From positions 1 to 52,623 of the forward strand of contig JAJPJN010000183.1 of NCBI GenBank assembly GCA_021324185.1: a stretch of DNA of 52,623 nt, written 5' to 3'. Each line of letters begins with the position of its first letter. Within the stretch, counting starts at the first letter, position 1. The position numbers and the translations under genes are program-made. Below the pieces are notes generated by a model. That model did not search any database. It was not told the origin of the DNA and was given only the letters and a program-made list of their open reading frames with translations. Source of the DNA: Terriglobia bacterium. Lineage in GTDB: Bacteria > Acidobacteriota > Terriglobia > Bryobacterales > Bryobacteraceae. Below, in pieces: positions 25,586 through 33,084 of this stretch.

Positions 25586-26411
25586 AACTCCCAAGCAACT
25601 TAAAAAACGTCGTGATTTCGCGCAGATGATCCAGGGCTCGGGCAACCTTCGGGTCAGTCTGGGATCCCATGAAATCGACGTAAAAGAGATACTCCCAGGG
25701 GCGTTCTACCACGGGCCGCGACTCGATCTTGGTGAGATTCAGATCGCGCAGCGCAAAGCAGGCCATGGCGCGGAAAAGCGCCCCCGGCTCATTGGGCGTG
25801 GTGAAGACGATCGAAGATTTCCAGGGGCGATTCCGGCGCTTAGGGAAAGTGCTTTGTTTCGTCAGCAGAAAAAAACGAGTGAAGTTCCTAGGATTGTCTT
25901 CTATGTGCCGTTTTAGAATTTTGGCGCCGTAGAGCCTGGCGGCGATGTCGGACGCAATTGCTGCCGCGCCTGGCGGCCGGTCTTTCACCAGCATCTTTAC
26001 ACTTCCCGCCGTGTCGTAAAACGATACCGGCTTAATTTGCGGATAGCGCTCAAATAGCTGGCGGCATTGGTTCAAAGCCACCGGGTGCGAGAATGCCTGG
26101 TGAATCTCGGAAAGCCTGGCGCCCGGCAGCGCGATGAGGTTATGTGAGATGCGCAAGGTGGTTTCACCGGCGATCAGGGCGCCGGAGGCAAGCAGTAGAT
26201 CGTAGTTCTCATGCACGCTACCGTGCAGAGTATTCTCGATGGGAATTACGGCGTGAGTGGCTTCTCCGCGCCGGAGTGCCTCGAAAACAGCTTTGAAGGA
26301 TTCGAATGGCAGCAGGCGGGCCCGAGCCCCCAGCAATTTGGTAGCGGCAGCGTGGCTGAACGCGCCCAGCTCGCCCTGGAAGGCTATGCGGAGTTTACGG
26401 TTAGCTGGCAT
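25569..26411 (-). CDS. pheA: Prephenate dehydratase
   Basis: A 280-residue monofunctional prephenate dehydratase of the phenylalanine pathway. The catalytic domain (about residues 7-185) opens IAFQGELGAFSHAAA and holds PIENTLHGSV, the SHPVALNQC segment and the NFTRFFLL motif with the catalytic Thr. A C-terminal ACT domain (about 200-275) carries KIESRP for phenylalanine feedback. There is no chorismate mutase fusion. Its end overlaps a stem-loop shared with glnA. Confidence 0.96.
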   Translation of the reverse strand: MPANRKLRIAFQGELGAFSHAAATKLLGARARLLPFESFKAVFEALRRGEATHAVIPIENTLHGSVHENYDLLLASGALIAGETTLRISHNLIALPGARLSEIHQAFSHPVALNQCRQLFERYPQIKPVSFYDTAGSVKMLVKDRPPGAAAIASDIAARLYGAKILKRHIEDNPRNFTRFFLLTKQSTFPKRRNRPWKSSIVFTTPNEPGALFRAMACFALRDLNLTKIESRPVVERPWEYLFYVDFMGSQTDPKVARALDHLREITTFFKLLGSYQPTP

Positions 26412-26550
26412 CTTAGAAAGTAAAGTCTGGTGGTAAAAAATACACGGGTGGGTACTTAGGGAAACACCCAGGGTAAGCTACCGAGGATAATAGTAGTGGG
26501 CCGCGCCGGCGGAACTCGAGTGCATCGCATGAACATGTCAGCGGGGATTT

Positions 26551-26566
26551 GTTCTGATATCGGAAC
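26551..26566. promoter_or_regulatory. Palindromic candidate operator upstream of XRE regulator
   Basis: GTTCTGATATCGGAAC is a 16-base palindrome with one T/G wobble pair. It lies 92 bases before the regulator start and just upstream of an extended -10-like TGGCATACT (26584-26592). A 14/16 match on the other strand is found at 27922-27937, upstream of the secreted repeat protein. GGTACTTAG (26451-26459) likewise recurs inverted at 27913-27921. The regulator itself is the obvious candidate binder, by autoregulation. This is inference. Confidence 0.45.
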
Positions 26567-26658
26567 AGCCGGTGCGTCCTATCTGGCATACTCCCCCAAT
26601 TTTATTTTTCTTGGGGAGCTGCGATAAGTCGAAACCATAAATTCAACGGTACCGAACT

Positions 26659-27441
26659 GTGCAGTTACCAGGTAGAAGGTTGCGGCAGGCGCGGGAATTT
26701 CTCCGGCTCCGCTACCGCGATGTGGAACAAGCCAGCCAAAGAATCGCAACTATGCATGGTAACCCTGAGTTTGCCATCGGGCTTAGCCGCCTGGCGGATA
26801 TAGAGAACCGGGGTACTTTGCCCACCGTCTATCGACTTTATTCGTTATGCGTGATATATCGCCTCGATTTTGCAACTGTACTTAGCTGGTATGGAATCAG
26901 TTTGGATGAACTGCCGGCAGACGCTGCGCAATTACCGCTCGACAATACGCACCTGGTTGGTTTCGAACCAAGAGTAAACGTTTCCGCATCCATCCCGCTC
27001 GAGCTCGATCCCGATTTCGATCCGAAAAAAACCTCATTCATATCGCGTCAAGTGCGGCTGTGGGGCCGGGTTCCGGTCGCGCTACTTGGCGATCTGGATT
27101 TGAAGAGACACCGCTACGGATACATCGGTTTGGAGGATTGGTTTATGTATCCCATCCTGCCGCCCGGATCGTTTGTCCAGATCGACGAAAGCAAGCGCCG
27201 CATTGCCAGAGAGGGTTGGGCGCATGAGTATGAGCGGCCGCTGTATTTTGTGGAACACCGCTACGGGCACACTTGCGCCTGGTGTACGGAGCAATCGGGA
27301 TTATTGATCCTGCATCCTCATTCCAGCTCCAAAGAGCTGCCGCAGATTTACCGGATGCCGGGTGAAGCTGAGGTGATCGGCCAGGTAGTGGCTGTCGCTA
27401 TGCGGTTGGATCTGGGGAAGCGACGCCATACACATTCTTGA
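26659..27441 (+). CDS. XRE-type HTH regulator with LexA/S24-like C-terminal domain
   Basis: A 260-residue protein. Residues 5-85 look like an XRE helix-turn-helix (GRRLRQAREFLRLRYRDVEQAS, then LSRLADIENRGTLPTVYRLYSLCVIY). The C-terminal part resembles a LexA/CI dimerisation fold (WFMYPILPPGSFVQID, a late EVIGQVVAV), but I see no clear Ser-Lys self-cleavage pair. It is probably a DNA-binding repressor that senses something other than RecA cleavage. The start is GTG: an in-frame stop lies 18 bases upstream and no ATG fits. Its last 44 bases overlap the convergent gene at 27398. Confidence 0.75.
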   Translation: MQLPGRRLRQAREFLRLRYRDVEQASQRIATMHGNPEFAIGLSRLADIENRGTLPTVYRLYSLCVIYRLDFATVLSWYGISLDELPADAAQLPLDNTHLVGFEPRVNVSASIPLELDPDFDPKKTSFISRQVRLWGRVPVALLGDLDLKRHRYGYIGLEDWFMYPILPPGSFVQIDESKRRIAREGWAHEYERPLYFVEHRYGHTCAWCTEQSGLLILHPHSSSKELPQIYRMPGEAEVIGQVVAVAMRLDLGKRRHTHS

Positions 27442-27853
27442 GCAATCCGAGGATGGCTTCGAAATCCGAGATGTGCTTGCGGCGCTCCGGGCCCTGGATG
27501 GATGCGGGGACCAGGTTTTTGTAAGGTGTCAGGCGCAGCCAGGCATCGATCAGCTCACTGCGATTCAGATCGTCAATCCCGTCGATATAGGTTTGCACGT
27601 CGGCCATCTTCTTCTCTAAAGGATAGGCGACCCATTCCGTAAACAACAGTTCGTGAATTCGTTTCAGGCTGCGGTTTGCCGCTAGTCCCTCAGACGGGCT
27701 GGTTCCGTAATGCTCATAACGGCCCGTGTTGGGATCACGCAATCCCGCGAGGTAGACTAAACGGCCGTAAACTGTTTCAATTCGGGAAAGCGTGCGCAAC
27801 CAGATCTCGTCTGCTACGTCGTGGACGCGGTGGCTGGTTTGCGCATGGCGCAT
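27398..27853 (-). CDS. Hypothetical protein, mostly helical
   Basis: A 151-residue soluble protein that I do not recognise. It is rich in charged and aromatic residues (IWLRTLSRIETVYGRLVYLAGL; GRYEHYGT; RSLKRIHELLFTEWVAYPLEKKM; NRSELIDAWLRLTPYKNLVP) and has no signal or membrane segment. It ends inside the 3' end of the XRE gene on the other strand. Its start faces the secreted repeat protein across 183 bases, so the two share a divergent promoter region containing the second candidate operator. A functional link to those genes is possible but unsupported. Confidence 0.7.
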   Translation of the reverse strand: MRHAQTSHRVHDVADEIWLRTLSRIETVYGRLVYLAGLRDPNTGRYEHYGTSPSEGLAANRSLKRIHELLFTEWVAYPLEKKMADVQTYIDGIDDLNRSELIDAWLRLTPYKNLVPASIQGPERRKHISDFEAILGLLKNVYGVASPDPTA

Positions 27854-27921
27854 TTAGTTCTTATCATACATATCCCGGCGGCGCATACAAGCTCCTGTAA
27901 GTACTGGTAGGGCTAAGTACC

Positions 27922-27937
27922 GTTCCGATGTCAGAAA
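27922..27937. promoter_or_regulatory. Second copy of candidate operator, upstream of repeat protein
   Basis: GTTCCGATGTCAGAAA matches the reverse complement of the 26551-26566 palindrome at 14 of 16 positions. It is immediately preceded by CTAAGTACC, the inverse of GGTACTTAG near the first site, and followed 4 bases later by a TTGACT -35-like hexamer (27941-27946). A weak TTGTAT -10 candidate lies at 27963-27968. GGCTAAGT also recurs at 27911 and 27969. The layout suggests control of the divergent pair 27398/28037. Confidence 0.4.
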
Positions 27938-28036
27938 ACGTTGACTACATAGCCTCGTGGCGTTGTATGGCTAAGTTATTGTACGGCTGAGAGTATTCGA
28001 AAAAATACGGACTATTTAGCCGGGAAATCCTGAATT

Positions 28037-28585
28037 ATGAAAACACTAATTTGCTCTTCGCTCGTTGTATTCGGCTTCGTTGCAAGCCACGCTGTGATGG
28101 TCCAAGGGGCGACACTCCCCGTCACAATCACACACCCCCTATTAGCATTTGATGGGCCATTGCCGGACCCAAACAGCCCGAACCCTCCTTATGCACTGGA
28201 TGGACCTTTACCCGACCCAAACAGCCCCAATCCACCGTATGCATTCGATGGACCGCTGCCGGACCCCAACAGCCCCAATTCCCCTTATGCACTCGATGGG
28301 CCATTACCGGACCCCAACAGCCCGAATCCGCCGTATGCATTCGACGGACCGCTGCCCGATCCGAACAGCCCGAATCCGCCGTATGCATTCGACGGACCGC
28401 TACCCGACCCGAACAGCCCGAATCCGCCGTATGCATTCGACGGACCGCTGCCCGACCCGAACAGCCCGAATCCGCCATATGCGTTTGACGGACCGCTGCC
28501 GGACCCCAACAGCCCGAATCCGCCGTATGCGTTTGACGGACCGTTACCCGATCCGAACAGCCCGAATCCTCCTTACACTTTCTGA
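28037..28585 (+). CDS. Secreted protein of nine 16-residue proline-rich repeats
   Basis: A 182-residue protein that I do not recognise. A signal peptide (residues 1-25, MKTLICSSLVVFGFVASHA then VQGA) is followed by a short TLPVTITHPLLA leader, then exactly nine 16-residue units with consensus FDGPLPDPNSPNPPYA, ending TF. Each unit has six prolines. Units vary mostly by synonymous codon changes (TTG/TTA/CTG/CTA for Leu, CCG/CCC for Pro). The few protein changes are F/L at position 1, one P/S and a final A/T. That pattern argues for real coding under protein-level constraint. It could be an extended extracellular or wall protein, or a multi-core peptide precursor; no modifying enzyme is adjacent. 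Confidence 0.8.
   Translation: MKTLICSSLVVFGFVASHAVMVQGATLPVTITHPLLAFDGPLPDPNSPNPPYALDGPLPDPNSPNPPYAFDGPLPDPNSPNSPYALDGPLPDPNSPNPPYAFDGPLPDPNSPNPPYAFDGPLPDPNSPNPPYAFDGPLPDPNSPNPPYAFDGPLPDPNSPNPPYAFDGPLPDPNSPNPPYTF
28148..28579 (+). repeat. Nine tandem 48-bp units inside the secreted repeat gene
   Basis: The nine units run in frame and without interruption from residue 38 to residue 181 of the encoded protein. Units 5-8 encode identical peptides and are close in DNA. Units 1-4 are more diverged, which suggests the array grew by recent unequal duplication at its 3' side. Confidence 0.92.
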
Positions 28586-28714
28586 TGGTGCCGTCGCCTG
28601 ACTCGAATACCTGAATCTTCCAAGGCCAGCTTTAAGTTTTTGCGACGAATTATTTATGTATTGCTCTCCGTGCGTTATTTGACTACGATTTAGATACGGC
28701 CGGAAAGCAGATTA

Positions 28715-29530
28715 ATGGATTGGCCTGCGGTTATACAGTATGTAGAGCTCTGCTTGGGCTTTATTCTCGTCGCGAGACTGCTATCTCTCGGGCTCCACAA
28801 AGCATATCTTTACTTCTGCATTTTTCTCCTAGCCGACACCTCGGGGAACCTGATTTGGCTTGTACAGAAGCATCTTCAGGGCACGCCGCTGCGGTTTGAT
28901 TATCGAATCGCCTGGCTGGTACAGCATGCCGTGTTGTGGGTGTTCACGCTATTAACCATTTATGCTTTGCTGGACGCCATCCTGGCCCATTTACCGGGCA
29001 TACTCAAGCTTTCCCATCGAGTTTTAAACATTTCTTTCGCAGCCGCTATTTTGATCGCGCTATTCACTGCGCTGCCGGAATATCGCGAAGCCGTCAGCAC
29101 GCAATCTCTTTTGGGCCGGATCGCGCATCTGGTGTCGGCGGGATTCGTTCTTGACCGCGTGGTAGCGACGGTAGCGCTGCTGGCGCTTCTCGCTATTCTG
29201 TTGTTTTTGTTATGGTTTCCGGTCCAGATGTCGAGAAATCTGGCCATGTTTTTCAGCGGCTTTGTGGTTTATTTCGCGCTAAAAGCGGCTCTCATGGTGG
29301 CGGTGAGCCTGTGGTCGGCCGGCTCGCGCGATTTTCTTCGCCTGGTGAGCATGCTGATTGCCGGGATTTCGGCGGGGCTTTTCGCCTACTGGGCTATCTT
29401 CCTTACGAAAGCCGGGGAGAAAGTACCGGCCAAGCTCAGCGTTGCGCCGGCGCATTCGCGGCAGGAAGATCTACTCATCGCGCAGCTCGAAGCCATGAAC
29501 GCCTCGCTGCTGCGGGCTGTCCGCCGCTGA
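28715..29530 (+). CDS. Hypothetical polytopic membrane protein
   Basis: A 271-residue protein with about seven hydrophobic helices (roughly 6-24, 29-48, 66-90, 102-122, 148-172, 176-200 and 208-232) and a short charged cytoplasmic tail with EDLLIAQLEAMNASLLRAVRR. I know no named domain; this type of protein occurs in Acidobacteria without assigned function. It follows the repeat protein by 129 bases, with a GGAAAG-like ribosome site. It may form a unit with the repeat protein, but the gap leaves room for a separate promoter. Confidence 0.75.
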   Translation: MDWPAVIQYVELCLGFILVARLLSLGLHKAYLYFCIFLLADTSGNLIWLVQKHLQGTPLRFDYRIAWLVQHAVLWVFTLLTIYALLDAILAHLPGILKLSHRVLNISFAAAILIALFTALPEYREAVSTQSLLGRIAHLVSAGFVLDRVVATVALLALLAILLFLLWFPVQMSRNLAMFFSGFVVYFALKAALMVAVSLWSAGSRDFLRLVSMLIAGISAGLFAYWAIFLTKAGEKVPAKLSVAPAHSRQEDLLIAQLEAMNASLLRAVRR

Positions 29531-29717
29531 CCCCATTGGACTTAATAGGCAAATAAGCGTAGCTTTTCGGGTTACAGCCTAAGATTTTTCCGATTTGGCG
29601 CATTTTTCTCCCGCTGGTTGTGCCGGCCAACCCAAAAAAAAGTTGCCGTTCTGGCCGCCAAAGGCGAAATTTGCTCTTGAAAACGCCCCCGCATTCCGGT
29701 AAGTTATATTCACGGTG

Positions 29718-30254
29718 ATGACGCTGAGTAGTGTTGCGGTTGTGGCACCCTTGCTTTTGGGTGGCCTCACACTCGCCCTATTCTTCCCCATTCTTCGTTG
29801 GCTGTATCGAAGAACGTCAATCGAAGAGATAACACCGGAATGGCTGGAGAGCTTTTCGGTTTCCGCTTACTACCCGATGGAAGAGCTGCTGTCGGACGAG
29901 GATTTTACGTTTCTGTCGCGGCAGCCCGGTTTTGACGAATCTTTGTACAGGAAGCTGAGGCGGGAGCGGCTGTGTATTTTCCGGCAATACCTGCTACGGC
30001 TCATCTTGGATTTCAATCGTCTGCACGCTATCGCGCGTATGATTCTGGCGCGCAACAACCAGGATCGATCCGACGTTGTCACTCGGCTGATGCGGCTAAA
30101 ATGGCAGTTTTCGGCTGCCGTGCTGGAAGCCGAGTGCAGCTATTTCTTATGCTGCGTGGGCTTCCGGTTCCTGGCGGCACGGCGGCTCATCGCAGTGCTC
30201 GAGAATATGAGCCTGGAACTCGCGGCTCTCTCCGAAGCACAAGCTGCAGCGTAA
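29718..30254 (+). CDS. Hypothetical membrane-anchored protein
   Basis: A 178-residue protein with one N-terminal helix (about residues 5-26) followed by RWLYRRTSIEEITPEWLESFSVSAYYPMEELLSDEDFTFLSRQPGFD and a helical, arginine-rich body. The region around DFNRLHAIARMIL and VLEAECSYFLCCVGFRF is distinctive, but I cannot name a family. GTG at 29715 and ATG at 29718 are both possible starts; ATG is chosen. It is convergent with the SprT-like gene, with only 4 bases between the stops. Confidence 0.7.
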   Translation: MTLSSVAVVAPLLLGGLTLALFFPILRWLYRRTSIEEITPEWLESFSVSAYYPMEELLSDEDFTFLSRQPGFDESLYRKLRRERLCIFRQYLLRLILDFNRLHAIARMILARNNQDRSDVVTRLMRLKWQFSAAVLEAECSYFLCCVGFRFLAARRLIAVLENMSLELAALSEAQAAA

Positions 30255-30258
30255 CGGA

Positions 30259-30999
30259 TTATCCCGCTTCCTCTATGAATTTCTTCAGCGCAGCCGTCGC
30301 CTGCAAGTAGTCCTCAAACTGTTTTTCGGCCTGCTTGAATTCCTTCGTGTGAACGCAGCGGCGGGCGCCTCTGTGTTCTGTGGGATAGCGCAGGTGAAGC
30401 ATCTCATGAAACATGACAAACCGGACGACAAGCTCGGGCGCTTTTTCTGAATCGAGCAACGCGCTTAGCACGATGGCATGGTGGCATGGATCGTAATGCC
30501 CCAGAGTGGTGCGCGACGGACGAATGCTCCAGCCGAGTTGAGGCTGCGCCATCAGCCCGTGAAAATATTCAAAATTGAGATCGTCGAAAATTGCGCTGAG
30601 GTCGTACACGCGGCCCTTGGCATCGCGCAACGGCTTACGGCCACGCTGCTGCTTTGCCAGTTGCAGGTTTCGCCGGACGTCTCCACGGTTCAGATAACGG
30701 CGATAACGGGCCAGCACAGAGCGTTCCGGGGCGCGGCGGAATAATTTCGAAATGAGAATGAAAGCGAGCGCTTCCTGAATGGGTGCTGGAGCGGGTTGCA
30801 GGAGATCGCTGATTTCGATCAACAAGTGATCGTCTTTCAAACATGCTTTGCTGTTGGCGTTGGCGTAGCGGCGAAAGTGAACCGAGATTTTGGGCAGCGG
30901 CGTTCGCGGCTTGATGGTTCGAAAAACGCGTGCGTATATCTGCTCCGGAGTCTCAAAGAGGAGAGCAGACTCGACTTGCATTTTTTCCAAAGATAACAT
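30259..30999 (-). CDS. SprT-like zinc metalloprotein
   Basis: A 246-residue protein whose C-terminal half has the zincin signature FHEMLH (His198, Glu199, His202) plus a third candidate ligand His217 in CVHTKEF, as in SprT/YgjP-like families. The N-terminal half (about 20-120) is basic and helical. Known relatives include DNA-protein-crosslink proteases and uncharacterised bacterial metalloproteins; the substrate cannot be read. It is monocistronic, with its stop against the hypothetical gene at 29718 and its start 66 bases from fabH on the other strand. Confidence 0.78.
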   Translation of the reverse strand: MLSLEKMQVESALLFETPEQIYARVFRTIKPRTPLPKISVHFRRYANANSKACLKDDHLLIEISDLLQPAPAPIQEALAFILISKLFRRAPERSVLARYRRYLNRGDVRRNLQLAKQQRGRKPLRDAKGRVYDLSAIFDDLNFEYFHGLMAQPQLGWSIRPSRTTLGHYDPCHHAIVLSALLDSEKAPELVVRFVMFHEMLHLRYPTEHRGARRCVHTKEFKQAEKQFEDYLQATAALKKFIEEAG

Positions 31000-31065
31000 G
31001 GTGGTTCGGTTTTGTTGTTATCCGTTGAGGTGAAAAAAAATGAAGAGTTGGACGGCAGGTAAGTA

Positions 31066-32055
31066 TTGTTGACCGCAAAGATCAGCGCCATCGGCTGCGC
31101 CGTTCCCCCGCGCGTATTGACGAACCAGGATCTCGAAAAAATGGTCGAGACCACGGATCAATGGATTCTGGAGCGCACCGGCATCCGGGAACGCCACATT
31201 GCCGATCAGTCGACAGCCACATCCGATATGGCCGTGGCTGCGGCGCGCGAAGTATTGGCCAGCAAAGGCATTCCTGCGGCCGAGATCGAAGCCATCATTG
31301 TTTGCACAGTGACGCCGGACATGATGTTTCCCTCCACTGCCTGCCTGGTTCAGGACCAGATTGGCGCATCAGGCGCATGGGGTTTTGACCTGGTGGCCGC
31401 ATGCTCCGGATTTATTTACGGACTGACAGTGGCGGCAAACCTGGTGATGGCCGGCAGTCATCGCAAAGTTCTGGTGATCGGCGCAGATACCATGTCGCGC
31501 ATTCTCGATTACACCGATCGCGCGACCTGCATCCTTTTCGGCGACGGCGCCGGTGCGTTCTTAGTTGAACCGGCAAACGAGGGAGAAGGCGGGTTTATTG
31601 GTCATCTGAACGAGATCGACGGTTCCGGCGCGCCCTATCTGAATATGCCCGCGGGAGGCAGCAGGCTGCCTGCGAGTGAAGAAACGGTTGCCAAACGTCT
31701 GCATTATGTGAAGCAGGAAGGGCAACAGGTCTTCAAATTTGCGGTGCGCAAGATGTATGAGCTGTGTGAAGCGCTGCTCGAAAGGCACGGCATCTCGCCT
31801 TCGGAAATCAAGCTGTTGATCCCGCATCAGGCTAATAAGCGCATTATCAATGCAACCGCGGAGCGTCTGGGCCTGCCGCCGGAAAAAGTGGTGCTGAACA
31901 TCCATAAATACGGCAACACAACGGCTGCAACGATTCCGCTTGCAACGCGCGATGCGATATTGGAAGGCCGGTTAAAGAAGGGCGATCTGGTGCTTTTTGC
32001 GGCCGTGGGCGCAGGCTATACAGCGGGCGTTGGTTTGTGGCGCTGGGCGTTTTAG
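31066..32055 (+). CDS. fabH: Beta-ketoacyl-ACP synthase III
   Basis: A 329-residue FabH that condenses acetyl-CoA or another starter with malonyl-ACP to begin fatty-acid synthesis. The triad is complete: Cys113 in AACSGF, His254 in IPHQAN and Asn284 in [20 protein letters not shown] and the C-terminal GAGYTAG segment are also typical. No ATG fits; a TTG pair at 31066/31069 after GGCAGGTAAG is used. Starter specificity (straight or branched) cannot be read. Its last 209 bases overlap the open frame of the convergent transglycosylase. Confidence 0.95.
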   Translation: MLTAKISAIGCAVPPRVLTNQDLEKMVETTDQWILERTGIRERHIADQSTATSDMAVAAAREVLASKGIPAAEIEAIIVCTVTPDMMFPSTACLVQDQIGASGAWGFDLVAACSGFIYGLTVAANLVMAGSHRKVLVIGADTMSRILDYTDRATCILFGDGAGAFLVEPANEGEGGFIGHLNEIDGSGAPYLNMPAGGSRLPASEETVAKRLHYVKQEGQQVFKFAVRKMYELCEALLERHGISPSEIKLLIPHQANKRIINATAERLGLPPEKVVLNIHKYGNTTAATIPLATRDAILEGRLKKGDLVLFAAVGAGYTAGVGLWRWAF

Positions 32056-32728
32056 CGATTTGCTGCGGCTGCACTGCGTTTTTGTCCCCCGGCTGAATAC
32101 CTGCTTCTTTGAGCTCCCGCTGGTATTCCTTCAACACGCGAACAACGTAGGTACGCGTTTCATAGTAAGGCGGCAGGCCGCGATATTTTGACACGGCGCC
32201 GGGACCCGCATTGTAGGCTGCAAGAGCAAGCACAGGATTGTAGTGATAGCGCTCGAGCAAGGCGCGTAGATAACGCGCGCCTCCCGATGCATTCTGGTCG
32301 GCTTTGCCGGGATTGACGCCCAATTCAGCCGCCGTGGCCGGCATCAGTTGCATGAGGCCCAGCGCGCCTTTCCGTGAAATCGCCTCCTGGCGCAGCCCCG
32401 ATTCGATCTTTGCGACCGAACGCAACAAGGTTTCGTCTACACCTTCTGTTTCCGCGGCCTGGTTGAGAATGGCCCGGGGGGTTTTGAGTGAAGGAGGAGC
32501 CGGGTGATCGGAAGGGGTGGCCGGCGGTTCAGCAATGGGGACGATTCCGCTGATTTCTGCAGCCGGATATTCGAGTGTTCCGTTGCCGACATGCAGTACG
32601 TAAACTCCATCAGCTACGGTGTGTGAATCTGCGGTAATGCAAAACCCGGATGCAAGATAGACCGTTTCGCGGGCGAGGCAGGCGGCTGCCGTTATCAGCG
32701 AGAGCAGGATCAACACCGCGAGACGCAT
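31847..32728 (-). CDS. Lytic transglycosylase with C-terminal tail antisense to fabH
   Basis: A 293-residue protein. A signal peptide (residues 1-19) is followed by a small N-terminal region (about 20-65) and an SLT/lysozyme-like domain (about 85-205). Catalytic Glu109 is in [13 protein letters not shown], followed by [18 protein letters not shown] and [10 protein letters not shown]. It cleaves the peptidoglycan glycan strand in the periplasm. From about residue 225 the frame runs for 69 codons through the 3' end of fabH on the other strand. That tail looks like low-information read-through, not a domain, so the ancestral stop was probably lost. Confidence 0.88.
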   Translation of the reverse strand: MRLAVLILLSLITAAACLARETVYLASGFCITADSHTVADGVYVLHVGNGTLEYPAAEISGIVPIAEPPATPSDHPAPPSLKTPRAILNQAAETEGVDETLLRSVAKIESGLRQEAISRKGALGLMQLMPATAAELGVNPGKADQNASGGARYLRALLERYHYNPVLALAAYNAGPGAVSKYRGLPPYYETRTYVVRVLKEYQRELKEAGIQPGDKNAVQPQQIAKTPSATNQRPLYSLRPRPQKAPDRPSLTGLPISHRALQAESLQPLCCRIYGCSAPLFPAAGPDAPRLH

Positions 32729-32739
32729 AAAAGTGAAAA

Positions 32740-33000
32740 TCAGCCGCGCATTCTTTGAGTAGCGCTTCTTCCTTCGAAGTCTTCGTCGAAGGTGCTTGAA
32801 TCGGATGCGGTATCGAGCAGCATGAACTCGTGTTCCAGTAGTGTAGCGGATACAAGCGTCTTGACGGCCACTTCGGCAATACTGCTGTTCTTGCCATAAC
32901 GCGACGTGAACAGGTCAGACACGTCTTGCAACTGTTTCCGAATACCGGAAAGGTATCTCGTCATGGCAGCGTGTTTATCCCGGCTCAGTGGATACTCCAC
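32740..33000 (-). CDS. Small hypothetical protein
   Basis: An 86-residue soluble protein (MEYPLSRDKHAAMTRYLSGI, then SRYGKNSSIAEVAVKTL, and a Ser/Asp/Glu-rich tail). I know no domain. It lies 11 bases upstream of the transglycosylase start on the same strand, so the two are probably co-transcribed. GAGGGCAGAG sits upstream of its ATG as a plausible ribosome site. Predicted mainly helical; no signal or membrane segment. Confidence 0.65.
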   Translation of the reverse strand: MEYPLSRDKHAAMTRYLSGIRKQLQDVSDLFTSRYGKNSSIAEVAVKTLVSATLLEHEFMLLDTASDSSTFDEDFEGRSATQRMRG

Positions 33001-33084
33001 TCTGCCCTCCTATTGGTTTTGTTGGCGCTTTCCCACATTGTGCCACAAACCTGGAAGGACCTGCACGCTAGCATGAGGTGATAA

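Noticed and set aside
28148-28579. CRISPR-like regular repeats
   Set aside because: The 48-bp units are contiguous, in frame and protein-coding, with synonymous drift.
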